A DNA stretch of 64,000 bases from Adiantum capillus-veneris (GCA_014529385.2 CM043949.1:143478242-143542241), one strand, 5' to 3'; shown: positions 1 to 11,385, counted from the first letter of the stretch. The notes: a model not told the origin generated them from the sequence alone. Program-made: numbers and translations.

Positions 1-346
1 TGCGAGAGAAATCGCTACTGCCTTGTTGAGATCTATTGGGTCGAGGACTTCGACATCGAACTTGAGATACTCGTCCAACCCGAAAAGGAATGCCTCTTTG
101 CGCTCTTCATCCAATTTGCGTAATCGGGTGCCGAGCTGCAAAACACGGTTAGAAAAAGACATAACTGGAGTACCATTTTGCTTGAGGTTACGCCAATCTT
201 CTTTCAACCGCGCTAGGTACCAAGGTGGCATGAACCGCACTTTGAGCTTGTCTTGGAAGTAGGCCCCATTGAAAGAAAGAGGCACGCCTTCCTCGGCTTC
301 CTCTAGGTGCGCGGCCAACTGTGCCTCTTGCCACACTTGATACTAG
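1..346 (-). pseudogene. Ty3/gypsy gag fragment, cut by window edge
   Basis: Read on the minus strand, this stretch is open for about 114 codons from just after a stop near 344 down to the window edge. The peptide has the feel of a Ty3/gypsy capsid (retrotrans_gag): an aromatic PPWYLARLKEDW block, then RLRKLDEERKEAFLFGLDEYLKF, close to the 'F..GL...' helix common in plant gypsy gags. No start codon or upstream domain is visible, because the frame is closed by a stop immediately upstream. It is a fragment of a larger element that lies mostly left of the window. The plus-strand ORF at 23-262 is its shadow. The family assignment comes from motif similarity only. Confidence 0.55.
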
Positions 347-905
347 TCCTAAGCTAAGACTCATGCTAGACTATAGCAGAAGCATGTCCACGTAGCGCAA
401 GTGAAGTGCGTACGTAACATCGAGTCCATAATCAGCACAATAAGAGGAACCTTCCACCTTCCTTCTACGATCATGAAGGTGTTTTTCTAGTGGGATTATA
501 CCTTTATAAGTTCAGAATAGTCTGAACTCCTGAATTATAAGAGGGAATAAAGCATTCATAAAACTATAAAAGCAAGGGATACAAGAAAAGACAAGGGGGA
601 AAAAAACTAAATCACTTTATTTGCTACGAAACAAAACTAGAATCTAGATAAAACAAAACATTATTAACTTAAAAATGTTTTTAGAAAAGGCGTGCGCAAA
701 ATAAGTTGACGGAGCTTACTTGGCTAAAACTTAAAACAAGTACTCAACTTTAAACAAAAAAGGATAAGACATTTTAAAAATTTAATCCTAGAAATCAAAC
801 TTCACACAACAACTTCTAAAGAAACAAATTCTTAAGTCCTAACGTAAGCTAAATACGAAATCGAAAAATGAATACTACTACAAACCTACAAAGAGCAAAG
901 ATCCA
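347..905. other. AT-rich stretch without recognisable feature
   Basis: I see no open frame of note, repeat or element end in this AT-rich interval on either strand. Confidence 0.5.
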
Positions 906-906
906 A

Positions 907-1322
907 ACTTGACAATATGTGACCTCAACTTCGTTGCTTGTCCTAAAGACTCCTCAAACTTTACTACAAAACTAGAAATTCCTTTCTCTATGGCTTTGAG
1001 AAGGCAAGAGTCATTCGAGGAAGGGAACCTTTTGAGAAAAGGTCATTCAAGGAATCCCGAAGGAAGAATAGAACAATCAGCAGTAACTACATGACCCAAA
1101 GCTCCATTTACGTAAGAAGAAAAGGTAGACTTTTTGTCATAAAGTTTTTATATATTTGAAAGCTACGACGGATGGTTCCATACCTTTCTCACACAAGGAG
1201 GGAGAGCATCCAAAGCTTCTTGAGATCTCAAAATAGAGCTTAATCCAATCTTGTCCAAGTCAAGGGAGGTAAAGATAGTTATCAATAAATCTTCTTTCCA
1301 ACCAAGGGATTTTTCAGACTAA
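907..1322 (-). pseudogene. Exon-like remnants of an unrecognised gene
   Basis: On the minus strand two coding-like stretches lie close together. The first, about 1322-1183, encodes a peptide with EDLLITIFTSLDLDKIGL followed by LRSQEALDALPPCVRK. It ends at a possible splice donor (AAG then GTATGG). The second, about 1130-907, encodes a stretch with FSSYVNGALGHVVTADC and FVVKFEESLGQATKLR, interrupted by one TGA near 1050. The gap between them is short for a plant intron (about 50 bp), so the splice reading is doubtful. I do not recognise the family. These may be remnants of a host gene or of an element-borne gene. Confidence 0.25.
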
Positions 1323-2534
1323 TACACTTGGACTTCAGAAATTTTTATAGTGGGATTATGACGAGTGTTGGTATAGCAAACTCTACTAGCGAAAATACTA
1401 GTCTTGTTGGATTAACTAACACATAACACTTAGTAGGTCTATGACAGCTGAGTTGACAATCTCACATTGTCCATCTGTCAAAATCGTGTAGTATCCCATC
1501 TCCCAAAATCCTGTCACTAACTATAGACTGAAAAATCGTGATACTTGAAAATATTGGACACAAAAAGTCTGGTCATCTTCTCTAATATAATCTTCTTCCT
1601 CATTGGAATAGTGTATTTGCTTGTTGAGCCTATTCACAATAGTTCAAACGTCGTCATTCCCTAAGTGAGCCCTCGAAAAGTTGAAGATAAAATTCATACT
1701 TACTCTCTCCTAAACTCCAATTAGTTAGAACAGGTAAAGGCTGAACAAATTCCATGTCTTCGATCATCGTACAATTTTTTTCTGATGCGTACCAGAAGTC
1801 ATCACCTGTTATTTCAAGCTTAGTTTGTCTAAAGTTTCAATGTTATAAAGGGATTCAAGTGTTGCAAAATTTGGCGGTTCACAAGTAAATTGTTTTCCGA
1901 TGTGGTTACAAGTTAATTCTAATCAATGACGTGATTACTTAAGAAGTTTGATATGACCTAAGCTTTGAGATTGTCCAGACTTTGAAGGATAATTCCTCCT
2001 TCACAAAAATACATTATCATGGCAAACTCTATTGATTTCTGATGCCTAGTTGCATAACTAATTAGCATGCAGAAGGATCCCAAAGGAGTCTTTCAGCTCA
2101 AAATTCCTCTTCAAGCACAACAAAAAATGCAAAAAGAACTGGAAGATCATCTCCCCCTCCTGTCAACACACAAAAGACCAAATGACTAATGCAAACTCAC
2201 TCTTTTCTGATCTTGAGTCATGTTATAAAGCTAAAATTCTATTATTGTTAAGACTACGTTATCCAGAGGAAGGAAACAACCCAATCAGGGCTCTGCAATT
2301 TGAATCACTTCAATACGAAAAATATGCTTACCTGCTCCCAACATAAGAATAATAACTTTTGTAGGTGCAATCCCAGTTTGCAGGACCATTGCCATAGTTG
2401 AAGACCCAATACTACAAATAATAAAAGGAAAGGTGAACTCATTAGAAATTATTCAAACTTTACTACTAAAAAAAAAGAGCAAGGACAGAACCACATAAAT
2501 AATTGTCTAACATAATTAGACAGTCGAAATGTGA

Positions 2535-2537
<3 letters not shown>
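1323..2537. other. Mostly non-coding; one short minus-strand open stretch
   Basis: No element ends or clear genes are visible. On the minus strand about 55 codons are open between roughly 1821 and 1654 (peptide containing LEITGDDFWYASEKNC and VQPLPVLTNWSLGESKYEF). This is of the same coding-like quality as the remnants at 907-1322 and could be another exon of the same decayed gene. Confidence 0.3.

Positions 2538-2570
<33 letters not shown>
2538..2570. repeat. (CT)n microsatellite
   Basis: About 16 uninterrupted CT units. This tract opens a unit that recurs at 11,388-11,626. Confidence 0.95.
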
Positions 2571-2574
<4 letters not shown>

Positions 2575-2756
2575 CCCTAGTACTAGTGCTCCACCCATCC
2601 CCATAGATTTCATCACCCACCAGACGTCCTTCTATTTTTTATTTTGTACCAATGTGAACTATTTTGTCTTTTCCTATAGACAGAAGACATGCACACATGT
2701 ATACTTGATTTGTCTCATAGGCCGATTTCGGCCTCACATAAGATGTTAATAAGATT
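2571..2756 (+). repeat. Short repeat unit with terminal hairpin, copy 1
   Basis: After the CT tract, about 150 bp of T-rich DNA leads to a block that starts TGTCTCATAGGCC and ends GATGTTAATA. The block contains a perfect 7 bp stem with a 2 nt loop (AGGCCGA-TT-TCGGCCT). A related block with the same order (CT tract, T-rich spacer, TGTCTCATGGGCC, GACGTTAATA) lies at 11,419-11,595. It may be a LINE- or SINE-type 3' tail; I cannot assign a family. Confidence 0.4.
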
Positions 2757-2764
2757 TCAAAGAT

Positions 2765-4113
2765 AGAGGTGCTCAGCTTGCAGGGACGTGAATTCCGTTG
2801 CTATTATATGCTGATGATATTGTGCTGATCTCAGATTCTCCAGAGGGGACGCAACGTCATTTTGCACAGGACAGTGTATTGTCTATGAACCTTGGTAAGA
2901 CCAAGGTGATGGTGTTTAACAATACGGCGCAGTGGGTAAGGAGGCCCGCCCCCGCTTTTACATACGGTCGAGAGACTGTGGAGTATGCAGATGCATATAC
3001 TTATCTTGGGGCGGTTTGCAGTGGTCGAGTATTTTCCCTAAGGCGTGCAGCAGATACCAGATTGACCAAAGCCTATGCAGCACTGGGGAGACTTAAGAGG
3101 ATATGTTCGCAGGTTTAGTTTAGGAACCTCGAACAAAGCTTTTGCTCTTTGACACTTTGGTCACTTCAGCCATGTTGTACGCAGTGGAGATATGGGGCCC
3201 CTCGGTTGATCATCATAGCAGAGCTAGTAATACCGATGGATGGAGATGTATGGAGAGGCCCTTGGTGTCTATGATTTCTTGGATGATTAGGGCCAAGGCC
3301 TCAGTACCACATGACATTGTTAGGGCGGAGCTCGCTGCTCCGCCATTGGTAGTGGAGGCACTCACTCGATCAGTTTCATTTATGCATGGCACCTAGGCTC
3401 TCCCTAGAGACAGATATGCTCGATTAGCACTAGAGTCTTCACGACAGCTGGCATTGCAGGGAGATAGATAGATTTGTTGGTATGCAGAGATGGCATCTTG
3501 GTTTCAGTTACATGGCTTTGGTATGGATTGGCTACCCCCATTTCAGTACTCTCTAGATGCACCCTCCATCTCCCTCACTAGGGCAGAGATTACCAGGCTC
3601 ATCAGACAGGACTTGATTCAGTTGGATACGAAGAGGACATGGATACAGCCTACACATGAGTTGGGTACGAAGATGGATTTCTATAGACAGCATCTTCTCC
3701 AGCTTACGGAGGATGGTTCTATGATCAGACCAAGATACATGGATACTCAACTATCCCACGGGATACGATGTGCTATTGGTCAGATACGCACATCCTCACA
3801 TCAGCCAGAGATCGAGACAGGCAGATTTAGAGTAGTAGCCGAGTCAAGGATTTGTCAGGTGTGCCAGATAGAGCCCGAGACAGAGCTACATTACATATGT
3901 CACTGCCCAGTATACTATGAGATACAAGGCTGCTTTCACTCTATTCCGAGAGGGTTTTGGACCACCTTCTAGAGTCATGAGATATCAAGATCAGAGATGC
4001 CTCGGATTATACTTACTAGATATTTGCGACACAGAGAGGACCTCTTGAAGAGGGGCATAATGAGAGAGATCCAACGACAACGGCAGATTACAGATTTCTT
4101 TTGTCACAGATAG
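2765..4113 (+). pseudogene. LINE ORF2 3' fragment (RT palm to C-terminal zinc finger)
   Basis: The translation contains the non-LTR reverse-transcriptase box C (LLLYADDIVLIS), followed by LGKTKVMVF and YTYLGAVCSG, standard for LINE polymerases, then a thumb-like region. Near 3,855-3,910 comes a Cys/His cluster of the form CQVCQ...ELHY.CHC, the C-terminal zinc-binding motif of many LINE ORF2 proteins. The coding sense ends at TAG 4111-4113 after several frameshifts and stops (for example a TGA just before the YADD box). The fragment lacks the endonuclease and the first half of the RT, so it is 5'-truncated, as is usual for LINEs. It is not a copy of the minus-strand L1 next to it: the sequences of the RT and tail differ. 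Confidence 0.75.
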
Positions 4114-4612
4114 GGGAGTTCGAGCAGCCCCCACAGCATAGCAGCACCAGAGGCACCAAAGGCATACTGCTTGATCGAGCGATAGAGTTCGGGCGGTCCC
4201 GTCGCCCACGAATGAGGGGGCCCTCTCGACATCAACACAGATTGCGATAGAGGATCCATACCATACTTGTTAGACTTACACCACTTTGCTGCTTCACAGA
4301 TCTAGGGCATACTTGTATGGCTAGTATGTCTCTGGGCTGGCCACCCATGGTCTAGGTTGCTCCTAGTTCGGCCGCCCGAGTTTGGGGCCGCCCTCCCACC
4401 TTCGGCCTCCCACCTTTGTCCGGGCGCCGTCCTCATATATTTCCATATATCATTTTTTTGTTGGGTCGTGGGGTTTTTTTTATCAGGCCTTGCACCTATT
4501 TATGGGGCAAGGGGGGTACCCACTTCCACATCTCATCTCACAGAGATCATATTGATTGTATTGAGGGTCTTTTGCTGTGGTAGTCATGGGGGGCTGATCG
4601 CCCTCTCTTCAA

Positions 4613-4613
<1 letters not shown>
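4114..4613 (+). other. Probable 3' UTR of the plus-strand LINE
   Basis: GC- and T-rich DNA with no open frame of value, running from the LINE stop codon to the (CT)n tract. Its assignment as 3' UTR is by position only. Confidence 0.4.

Positions 4614-4676
<63 letters not shown>
4614..4676. repeat. (CT)n microsatellite between two convergent LINE 3' ends
   Basis: About 30 CT units. The plus-strand LINE fragment ends on its left and the minus-strand L1 3' UTR ends on its right, so on the minus strand the L1 would finish in (GA)n instead of poly-A. Confidence 0.9.
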
Positions 4677-4677
<1 letters not shown>

Positions 4678-4953
4678 ATGGAGAAATCAGGGCTGTATAT
4701 TACTGAGTACAATATAATCCCCAACGGATGCCAAAATAGCCTATCACGTGGGGTGTTCAAGCTGAAGGTAAGGGTGAGAGCCACTATAGTGACAACTCAA
4801 CTAGAACAATCTCATGGTGGTCTGTGTGATGAGTGGAGGAGAAACCACTGAGGGGGGGCATAATGCCATGTAATCTGGCCACCTATAAGTGTGAAGAAGA
4901 GTGGAGAACGGGCCCAACGCCGAAGGAAGGCAAATCGTCGAGCCTCGGTTGCT

Positions 4954-7900
4954 CTAGATGTACCTGAGGAAGAATCCCACTGCCAAATCAGGGTGTGAAT
5001 GATGTCCAGCCAAATGGCAGTGAGGGTATCCTGAAGGAGCTGTGGAGCCGCACTGAGAATGTGAAGACAACGAGCTTTCCAAACATTCCCCCTGCCAAGC
5101 GATCTGTGGTAACATAGCCAAAGTCCCTCGCCGATAACCAGTCGAGGTAAGCATAAGAGCTGGATCTGGGTCTGAGCCCTCGTAGAAAAGATGCGGTTCG
5201 GGCATCGGCATCAACCATGAGACAGAGCCCCAAGTGAGAAATCCATGTTGAACACCGGCTCTGCTAAGTAAAAAGCAAACTGCTAGCCACACTATATGAG
5301 AAGAGGAGCATGACCAAAGACAGTGTGCAGGTGACTCATGTAGTCGCGAAGGACATCGAGTGCATAACGGATCATGACCCATAGTAGCCAGCCAAGTCCC
5401 AACTGGAAGTCCTGCATGTGCAATCATCCACATGAAAAAAGAAATACGACGAGCCGCATGTAAATCCCAGATGGCTGACCAAAAATGCTGTAGATAGGCA
5501 TGGGAGAGACCTGAATGTAACCAAAAACGCATACGAGTGGGCTGCTCTGGGTGCTGTCTCATCAATGCTAATCTTCCAATTCTGACAGTGTACTCAAAGA
5601 ATGATACAGGTGCACCGGTGGGGTTAGAGTGAGGCCAATGCCACTCTCCTAGGTCCCAATAAAGCTGAGATAGGGCACGACCCTCCCACACCCAAAGCCT
5701 CCAAAGGGCGGCATCAGCAGAAGCGAAACGAGGGTCAACACAACGACGCTTCCCGCGAGAGCCAACTACTCGTATGGCCTCCCATCGAGCGCCAGGGTAG
5801 ACAAGGTGCGGAGAGGTGGTATCATATGTCAATCTAGCATGAATCCCCTGAGAGTAGTCTCTATCAACTGTGAACAGCATGGTGTCCAAACGAACTAATA
5901 AGAGAGTGCTCTGAGCAAAGAGACCTTCCCAGCCACTATGTGGAAGCATCTGAACCGTGCCTCGCATGACTGCGTCCCACTGTGAAGGAACGGCGGAGTC
6001 AATCTCAAGCGATCTCTCTGTCACCCCGCGACCAATGTCATAATGTTCTGCCACAAAATCTGCATCCAGCATACGCGTCTCATGAAACAACCGCATAGAG
6101 GCAGCAGGGCCAGTGTCCCAAGCAGCCCAATCAATGTGAGTCCTCTCTCCAAGCTGACGGGGTGGGTTCACTGAAGAATCAAGAACTACATCATTCCAAA
6201 TGAGAGGCTGGCGCTCAATCTCCTCACGACATGAGGGAGGTGAGCGTATGATAGCCCGTCGCATGGAAACCCAAATCTGAAGGAGTCATCGGATGAAGGG
6301 TGAGAGAGTGCTGGTGAACAAGGGGGCATCCGTAAAGAGAAAACGATACCCTGTATGCCAAGTATGACCATCTCTAGTGCCGAGGCGTTGAGTTGCTGTG
6401 CAAAGAGCGGCATGAAGAAGCATCTTCCAAGGTTCTTGGCCGGGAAAAAGACCCAGAACAATAAGCTTGGTAAGAAGGGCGCGACTCTGTAATTCTGGAT
6501 CAATAATGCCACGGCCTCCCTCTGACCTAGGTCGAATAATCGTGGACCAACGAACTCGAGCACGAGTATCAGTAGTCCCATCTGTGCCACTCCATAAAAA
6601 GTTCCGCACTAGTCTGCGGAGCTTAGCTATCACTCCAGAATGTAGCATCCAACAAGAGGCCGTATACAATACTGTAGCCAGAATGACCTGGTTGACGACC
6701 AATGCACGGCCAGCCAACGACAGATGACGTGAAGACCAATGACATAGCTTCCTACGAATAGACTGTAGTACGGGTGCAAACTGCTGCGGTGAGGAAACGT
6801 CAAATCCAACCTGAAAGCCCAGATATCTGCATGTCTAACCCGACTGCAACCATGTGAAACCATCAGCTATCCCCCAAGTAGGTATGTCATCACTGCCAAC
6901 CAGTAACCCATAGGATTTATGCCAGTTAATACGTGCACCACTGGCAATGCAAAAAACCTCCAGGGCCTTCCGCATGGCATCAAGAGCTGCTAGCAAATAG
7001 CGCAACATCAGCATAGTGTCATCAGCAAACTCTTGATCGATAAGGTCCGGAGCTGAAGGTACTGGCATGGTCAAGCCACGAAATGCATGACTCTGAGCAC
7101 GAAGAAAATCGAACATAGTCTCTCCGACAAACAGATACAGATATGCTGCTAAAGGACATCCCTAACGGACAGATCGAGAAAGCTCAAAACTGCGACTGAC
7201 ACGACCACCAATAGTAATAGCACTGCTGGCAGTCGTGAAGAGAGCGGAAATGCCTGCGATCCATCTCGAGGGGAAACCCATCCTGGCTAATGATCCTTCG
7301 AGAAAGTCCCACTCAACACGATCGTATGCTTTCTCGAAGTCAAGAATGAAAAAAGCGAGAGGTTCAGAAGATGATCTGGCCCACTCTACTGCCTCATAAA
7401 AAGTGAAGATATTATCCAGTATGCATCGATCCATGACAAAGCCTGTCTGAGAAGTATGAATAATATCTGGTAAGAACGGTCGCAAGCGATGGCTGATCAG
7501 TAACGCTAATATCTTATAGACCGAAGGGAGTAGGGTAATAGGTCTCCACTGCCGGAGCTGAGTGGTGTCACCCCCTTTCGGAATAAGAGATATGAGACCT
7601 GAGCAAAGATCCGGATGCATATATCCTAATGCAAAGATGTCCTGACAACCGCGAAGGAGTGGTATATGCAATACATCCCAATAAGTCAAAAAGAAAGCTC
7701 TAGTGAGGCCATCCTCTCCTGGACAAGAGGATGGATCTAGACTCTCGATAGCAGCATTAAGCTCTGCAAGTGTGAAGGGTGCCATCAAGATCTCGGCCAT
7801 AGTGTCTGTACAACGGCGTCGGGTGTGATGCCAGATCTGCTCACGGGCTAGTAAAACCTCAGTAGTGCATATATCAGCAATGAACAATGCCTCAAAATAA

Positions 7901-9179
7901 TCTGCAGACATGACAAGAATAACATCAGGATGCATATGAAGTGTCCCCTGAGCATCGCACAAAGTCCGAAGGGTGGTGCCAGGAGGGCGCTCTTTATGCG
8001 CAGCGAAGAAGGCTTTATTCATTCGATCAGCTTTAGCTATCCAATGAGATACTGAAGCATGATGAGTGAACTCAGACCTAGCCTCCTGTACGCGACGAAT
8101 TTCCTCTGTGAGCTCTGTCTGTCTAGCAGCGAGATAAGCATCCTGAGGCCACTCCTCAAGCAAGCGCTGTGTGGAACCAAGAGGAATGTGAAGATCAGAC
8201 TCGCGTACTCTCAACTGTCCATGAATAATAGCAGTCTGATCACGGCAGTAAATACTAGACTGAGTAATGCAATGAGCAAGGAACTCTCCACGGGACCACA
8301 ATAAGAAGCACCCGTGGACCATAAGTCATGAATCTGTTGCTGCAAAACATCAGTGGTGAGAACACTGTCAGGGATGCGGCAGCCTCGTCTCTGTGCAAAG
8401 GATCTAGTGAAGGAGATAAACAATGAGATGGGTAAATGATCTGAGAGGTTGGTCCCTCTCCAAATAGTAGTAAATCCACCTAGAGCTACTACCCAAGGGC
8501 TAATGTAAAAACGATCAAGTCGCTCTAATAATCTCCCCTACTGTCTCTGAAACCCCCACGAGTAATGAAGTGTAGCAGGGTGGTGACCAAAAGAGGGGAT
8601 GTGCCAGGCATCAACACATTGAATAGCTAGAAGAAATCAATCCCAAGCTGACTGCTCATCGGGAGAAATGGATGATAGAACTGGAGGTGTGATGGATCGC
8701 CAATCAGAGTCTCTCTCGACGTTGTTGAAGTCGCCTCCAACAACCCAAGAGTCTACAGCAGCAGCAGGTAGAACAGTAGCCAAGGAGGACCAAAAAGTAG
8801 CCCTCTCCCGAGGAGTAGTGGGTGCATAGACTGACATAAAACCAATGATAGAGTACCGAATCCGAATAGAAACATAGACTGCTCTGCCAGCGACAAGGGT
8901 GCCATGCTGCTGAACTGAGGCCAAGTAACGTGGCCCCACTGAAATGCATACACCGCAACTCTGTCCATGAATGCCCAGAGCAAGCTCCCAAAAAGTGTGA
9001 GCGCCCGAGGGCATGAGATTACCAAAGGGAGTGGCAATCTTATGCTCCTGTACTAGTCATATATCCACAGTGCCTACTACATGAGCGTGTAAATCTCTGC
9101 GAAGTAAAAGTTTGCGGGAACCTCTTACCCGAGAAGTCTGTAAACCATTAGCATTCCAAGAAACTACATGTAAATCCAT
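4954..9179 (-). pseudogene. L1 ORF2: endonuclease-reverse transcriptase, inactivated
   Basis: The start is ATG at 9179-9177, because the next residues read VVSWNANGLQ, the usual N-terminal box of the apurinic-type endonuclease. The endonuclease continues with VVGGDFNNVERDSDW and closes with TNLSDHLPIS. The RT follows with FFILDFEKAYDRVEWDFL, then RSVR-stop-GCPLAAYL, where the stop replaces the usual Gln, then QEFADDTML near residue 716. The thumb and a C-terminal Cys/His motif (CTRC...HCLWSC) near 5,345 complete it. About 1408 codons would be a normal length. Stops lie at 9057, 8637, 8538, 7162, 6835 and 6286 (lower coordinate of each). A single frameshift sits near 8,310. Apart from that shift, one frame holds throughout. 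Confidence 0.88.
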
Positions 9180-9211
9180 AGTCTGCATGAAAGAATTGGT
9201 AAAGCATCTGA

Positions 9212-10933
9212 CTAACTGCGCATCTTCTTGGAGGCAACTGGGCCATCCAAGGGGTGAGCTTCGGGCGGTAGGAAAGCAACCCGCAAGCCCTCTCTAAAAT
9301 ATGGTGTCTCATTGCACCAATTGCGGACCTCAGCTTGTTTACATGGCATTACCGATGCTGCAGCTTTGACACCCCAAATGCGCATAGACATAGGAAGCAC
9401 CACATCTGAGGATACATGAATGACCATAGGCAATGAATAGCAAGCATAAACATCACTCCATTCCATAGACAACCATAAATGAAGCTGAGCCATAGATTGG
9501 GCATGCACAAAATGTAGAACCTGATCCTCAGACCATTCCTGAGCTGCGTGGAATGGAAGGAAAAAAGAATGCGTGGGCTGAGAGCGACTGCCTATTAAAG
9601 AGGGAACACAACCTGGCTTGTGATGCATAAGGTAGAGCTGCACCTGCAATGGTCCTTCTCAGTCACCGCACATTTCAGCCCGATGAGTGCCCCAGGAAAG
9701 AGGGCAGGAGCTGAGAAAACTGCGTGGGACATAAGTATGAGCGGCTGAGGGAGGGGGAGGACCAGAAGGTGGAGGGGGGGGAGTAAGGGCGAGAGGGAGA
9801 GAAGGAAAAGGGAGAGGTAATAGCGGGGAATGATCCATCTGCATGGGAATAGGGACCTCGGGAAGAGGGGAAGGAGCGGGCGGGGGAATGGCAAGTGAAG
9901 GAGGAGCTGGTAGCAAAGGTAAGTGATCCTGTGCTGAAGAAGAAGAATGGCGAGGAGAAGCAAGGGGTAAGGCGGTGGTGGAAACTTGAGAGGGAGCAGG
10001 AGAGGTAACACTGGGGGCTGCATGCATTGTAGGTTGCTGACGAGGACGGAAGGAATGATTACGACCCACTGTCTGCCATGCAGTCTCAGTAGGAACTGAA
10101 GTGGAGGGAGGAACATGGAGGGTCGAAGCTCGAGGAGCATCTGCAGGCTACTGAGGTGCTCGAGTAGTAGTAGGAGGAACCGGTTGTTGACGCTGACCAC
10201 GTGGTTGAGCATGAGTGCCACGAGCCGGCTGTTGTTGTCGCCGATGGCGTGGCAGAGTGGGGCAATCTCGTGCCAAGTGTCCCATCTCGTGACAACGTAA
10301 GCACTGTCCTGGGCGGCCAGTGACTACCATTCGGCAAGAGTAGTCTCAATCGCGCACAGCCACAGTAACTGTATCTGGTAATGAAGTATCCCCAAACACC
10401 ACGACCTGAATGCGAGGTGGACCAGAGGAGAAGATGCAGGATCCTGGAACTACTGTGCCAAAATGAGCAGCAATCATCTGAAGGAGATGCTCATCAATAA
10501 AATGGAGAGGCATATCCGAGAAGGAGAGCGTCAGAGGGAATCTGGGAATAAGGTGTCGACTGTCAAACTCCTCAGTAGTAAACTCAGGATACCACCTCGT
10601 CAAGTATATCATCCTGCGATCAGAGAGTATCGGAGAGCGAGCCAGGAGAGCTCAGGCAGTGGCGGGATCTGGAAGACGTACCATGAATATGCCCCTGCCA
10701 AGGAATGTAAGCTCCGAGACCCGTCCCTGAGTAGTGCCCAATGCAGTCTGACACCAATCACGTATAGAAGAGCGAGGTGGAGACTGTCCAATCATCCGGC
10801 CAACCAAGGCATGCTGTGCTAAGTGTTGTATTTTGGAGTCAATTCGTGTCAACGGGTCGCCAGTACAGTCCACGCGACAGGCAAGTGGTGATGGAGCGCC
10901 GTGTGTAGCACTCGAGACCGGCAAGGCCGCCAT
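9212..10933 (-). pseudogene. L1 ORF1: nucleic-acid-binding protein, inactivated by stops only
   Basis: The whole 574-codon frame from ATG 10,933 to the stop at 9,212 is in one phase, yet it carries four internal stops (10,652; 10,346; 10,148; 9,659). The first part (residues about 45-190, with GRMIGQSPPRSSIRDWC and VFGDTSLPDTVTVAVRD) resembles the DUF4283 RNA-binding domain of plant LINE ORF1. At about residues 211-224 is a CCHC knuckle, CLRCHEMGHLARDC. A Pro/Ser/Ala-rich linker follows, then a C-terminal region of unknown fold (SMEWSDVYACYSLP). In living L1s the product binds the element RNA as a chaperone in the ribonucleoprotein. Long antisense ORFs here are shadows caused by Pro-rich coding. 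Confidence 0.8.
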
Positions 10934-10987
10934 GAAGAATGGGCTAGACTGGCAAACGGGAAAAGGAAGACCCGAAAGGAAGCTTGG

Positions 10988-10989
<2 letters not shown>

Positions 10990-11022
<33 letters not shown>

Positions 11023-11035
11023 TTCTCTCTTTCTC
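10990..11035. repeat. (CT)n with interspersed TTTCT
   Basis: Imperfect CT tract directly upstream (minus-strand sense) of L1 ORF1. Confidence 0.9.
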
Positions 11036-11062
11036 TTGCAGGCGGTAGAAGGATGCGCACAG

Positions 11063-11166
11063 TCAGGGTTGGGGACAGTTAGGGTTTTTCAGGATTAGGG
11101 TTTCACGGAATTAGGGTTTACGAGATTAGGGTTTCGTAGAATTAGGGTTTCACGGAGTTAGGGTTT
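11063..11166 (-). repeat. Telo-box minisatellite, 15-16 bp period
   Basis: Six exact TTAGGGTTT motifs start at 11079, 11095, 11111, 11126, 11142 and 11158, with a degenerate seventh at 11063 (spacing 16,16,16,15,16,16). On the minus strand each reads AAACCCTAA, the plant telo-box. The intervening 6-7 bp are similar but not identical (TCACGGA, CGTAGAA and related). It lies 130-230 bp upstream of L1 ORF1 on the coding strand of that element. Confidence 0.85.
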
Positions 11167-11385
11167 GCAGAGGTGGGCTGTTAGGGCTACAGGCAGTTCG
11201 CGAGGCAGGTAGGGCAGGGTGCGCACAGGCAGCATGGCAGAGGTTGGCGCGCAGCAGGCCAGCAGCAGGATTTCGCGCGAACCCAGACAAGCAGCAGGGC
11301 GCGTGGCAGGGCTGCTGCTGTTGCGCGCGCACGCAGGGCAGCAGCAGGTCACGGCAGTGCAGCAGCAGGTCGCGCGAAGACAGTG

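Larger units (their letters stand above)
4677..11040 (-). mobile_element. L1-type LINE, near full length, decayed
   Basis: A 6.3 kb non-LTR retrotransposon on the minus strand: 5' region (11,040-10,934), ORF1 (10,933-9,212), a 32 bp gap, ORF2 (9,179-4,954) and about 280 bp of 3' UTR ending in the (CT)n/(GA)n tract. The order DUF4283-like domain and CCHC knuckle in ORF1, then endonuclease, RT and zinc finger in ORF2, is that of plant L1 LINEs. The true 5' end is uncertain: a (CT)n tract at 10,990-11,035 and a telo-box array at 11,063-11,166 may be part of its 5' UTR. Both ORFs carry premature stops, so this copy cannot move itself. Confidence 0.85.

Noticed and set aside
9595-10221. Pro/Leu-rich minus-strand ORF of 208 codons
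   Set aside because: Out-of-frame shadow of the Pro-rich linker of L1 ORF1, which is in the frame shared by the other ORF1 segments.
4954-10933. Stop-codon reassignment or readthrough as explanation for in-frame stops in L1
   Set aside because: TAG and TGA both occur, a frameshift is also present, and the same kind of lesion is seen in unrelated elements; decay is simpler.
11063-11166. True interstitial telomere
   Set aside because: The TTAGGGTTT motifs are separated by 6-7 bp of other sequence, unlike uninterrupted plant telomere repeats.
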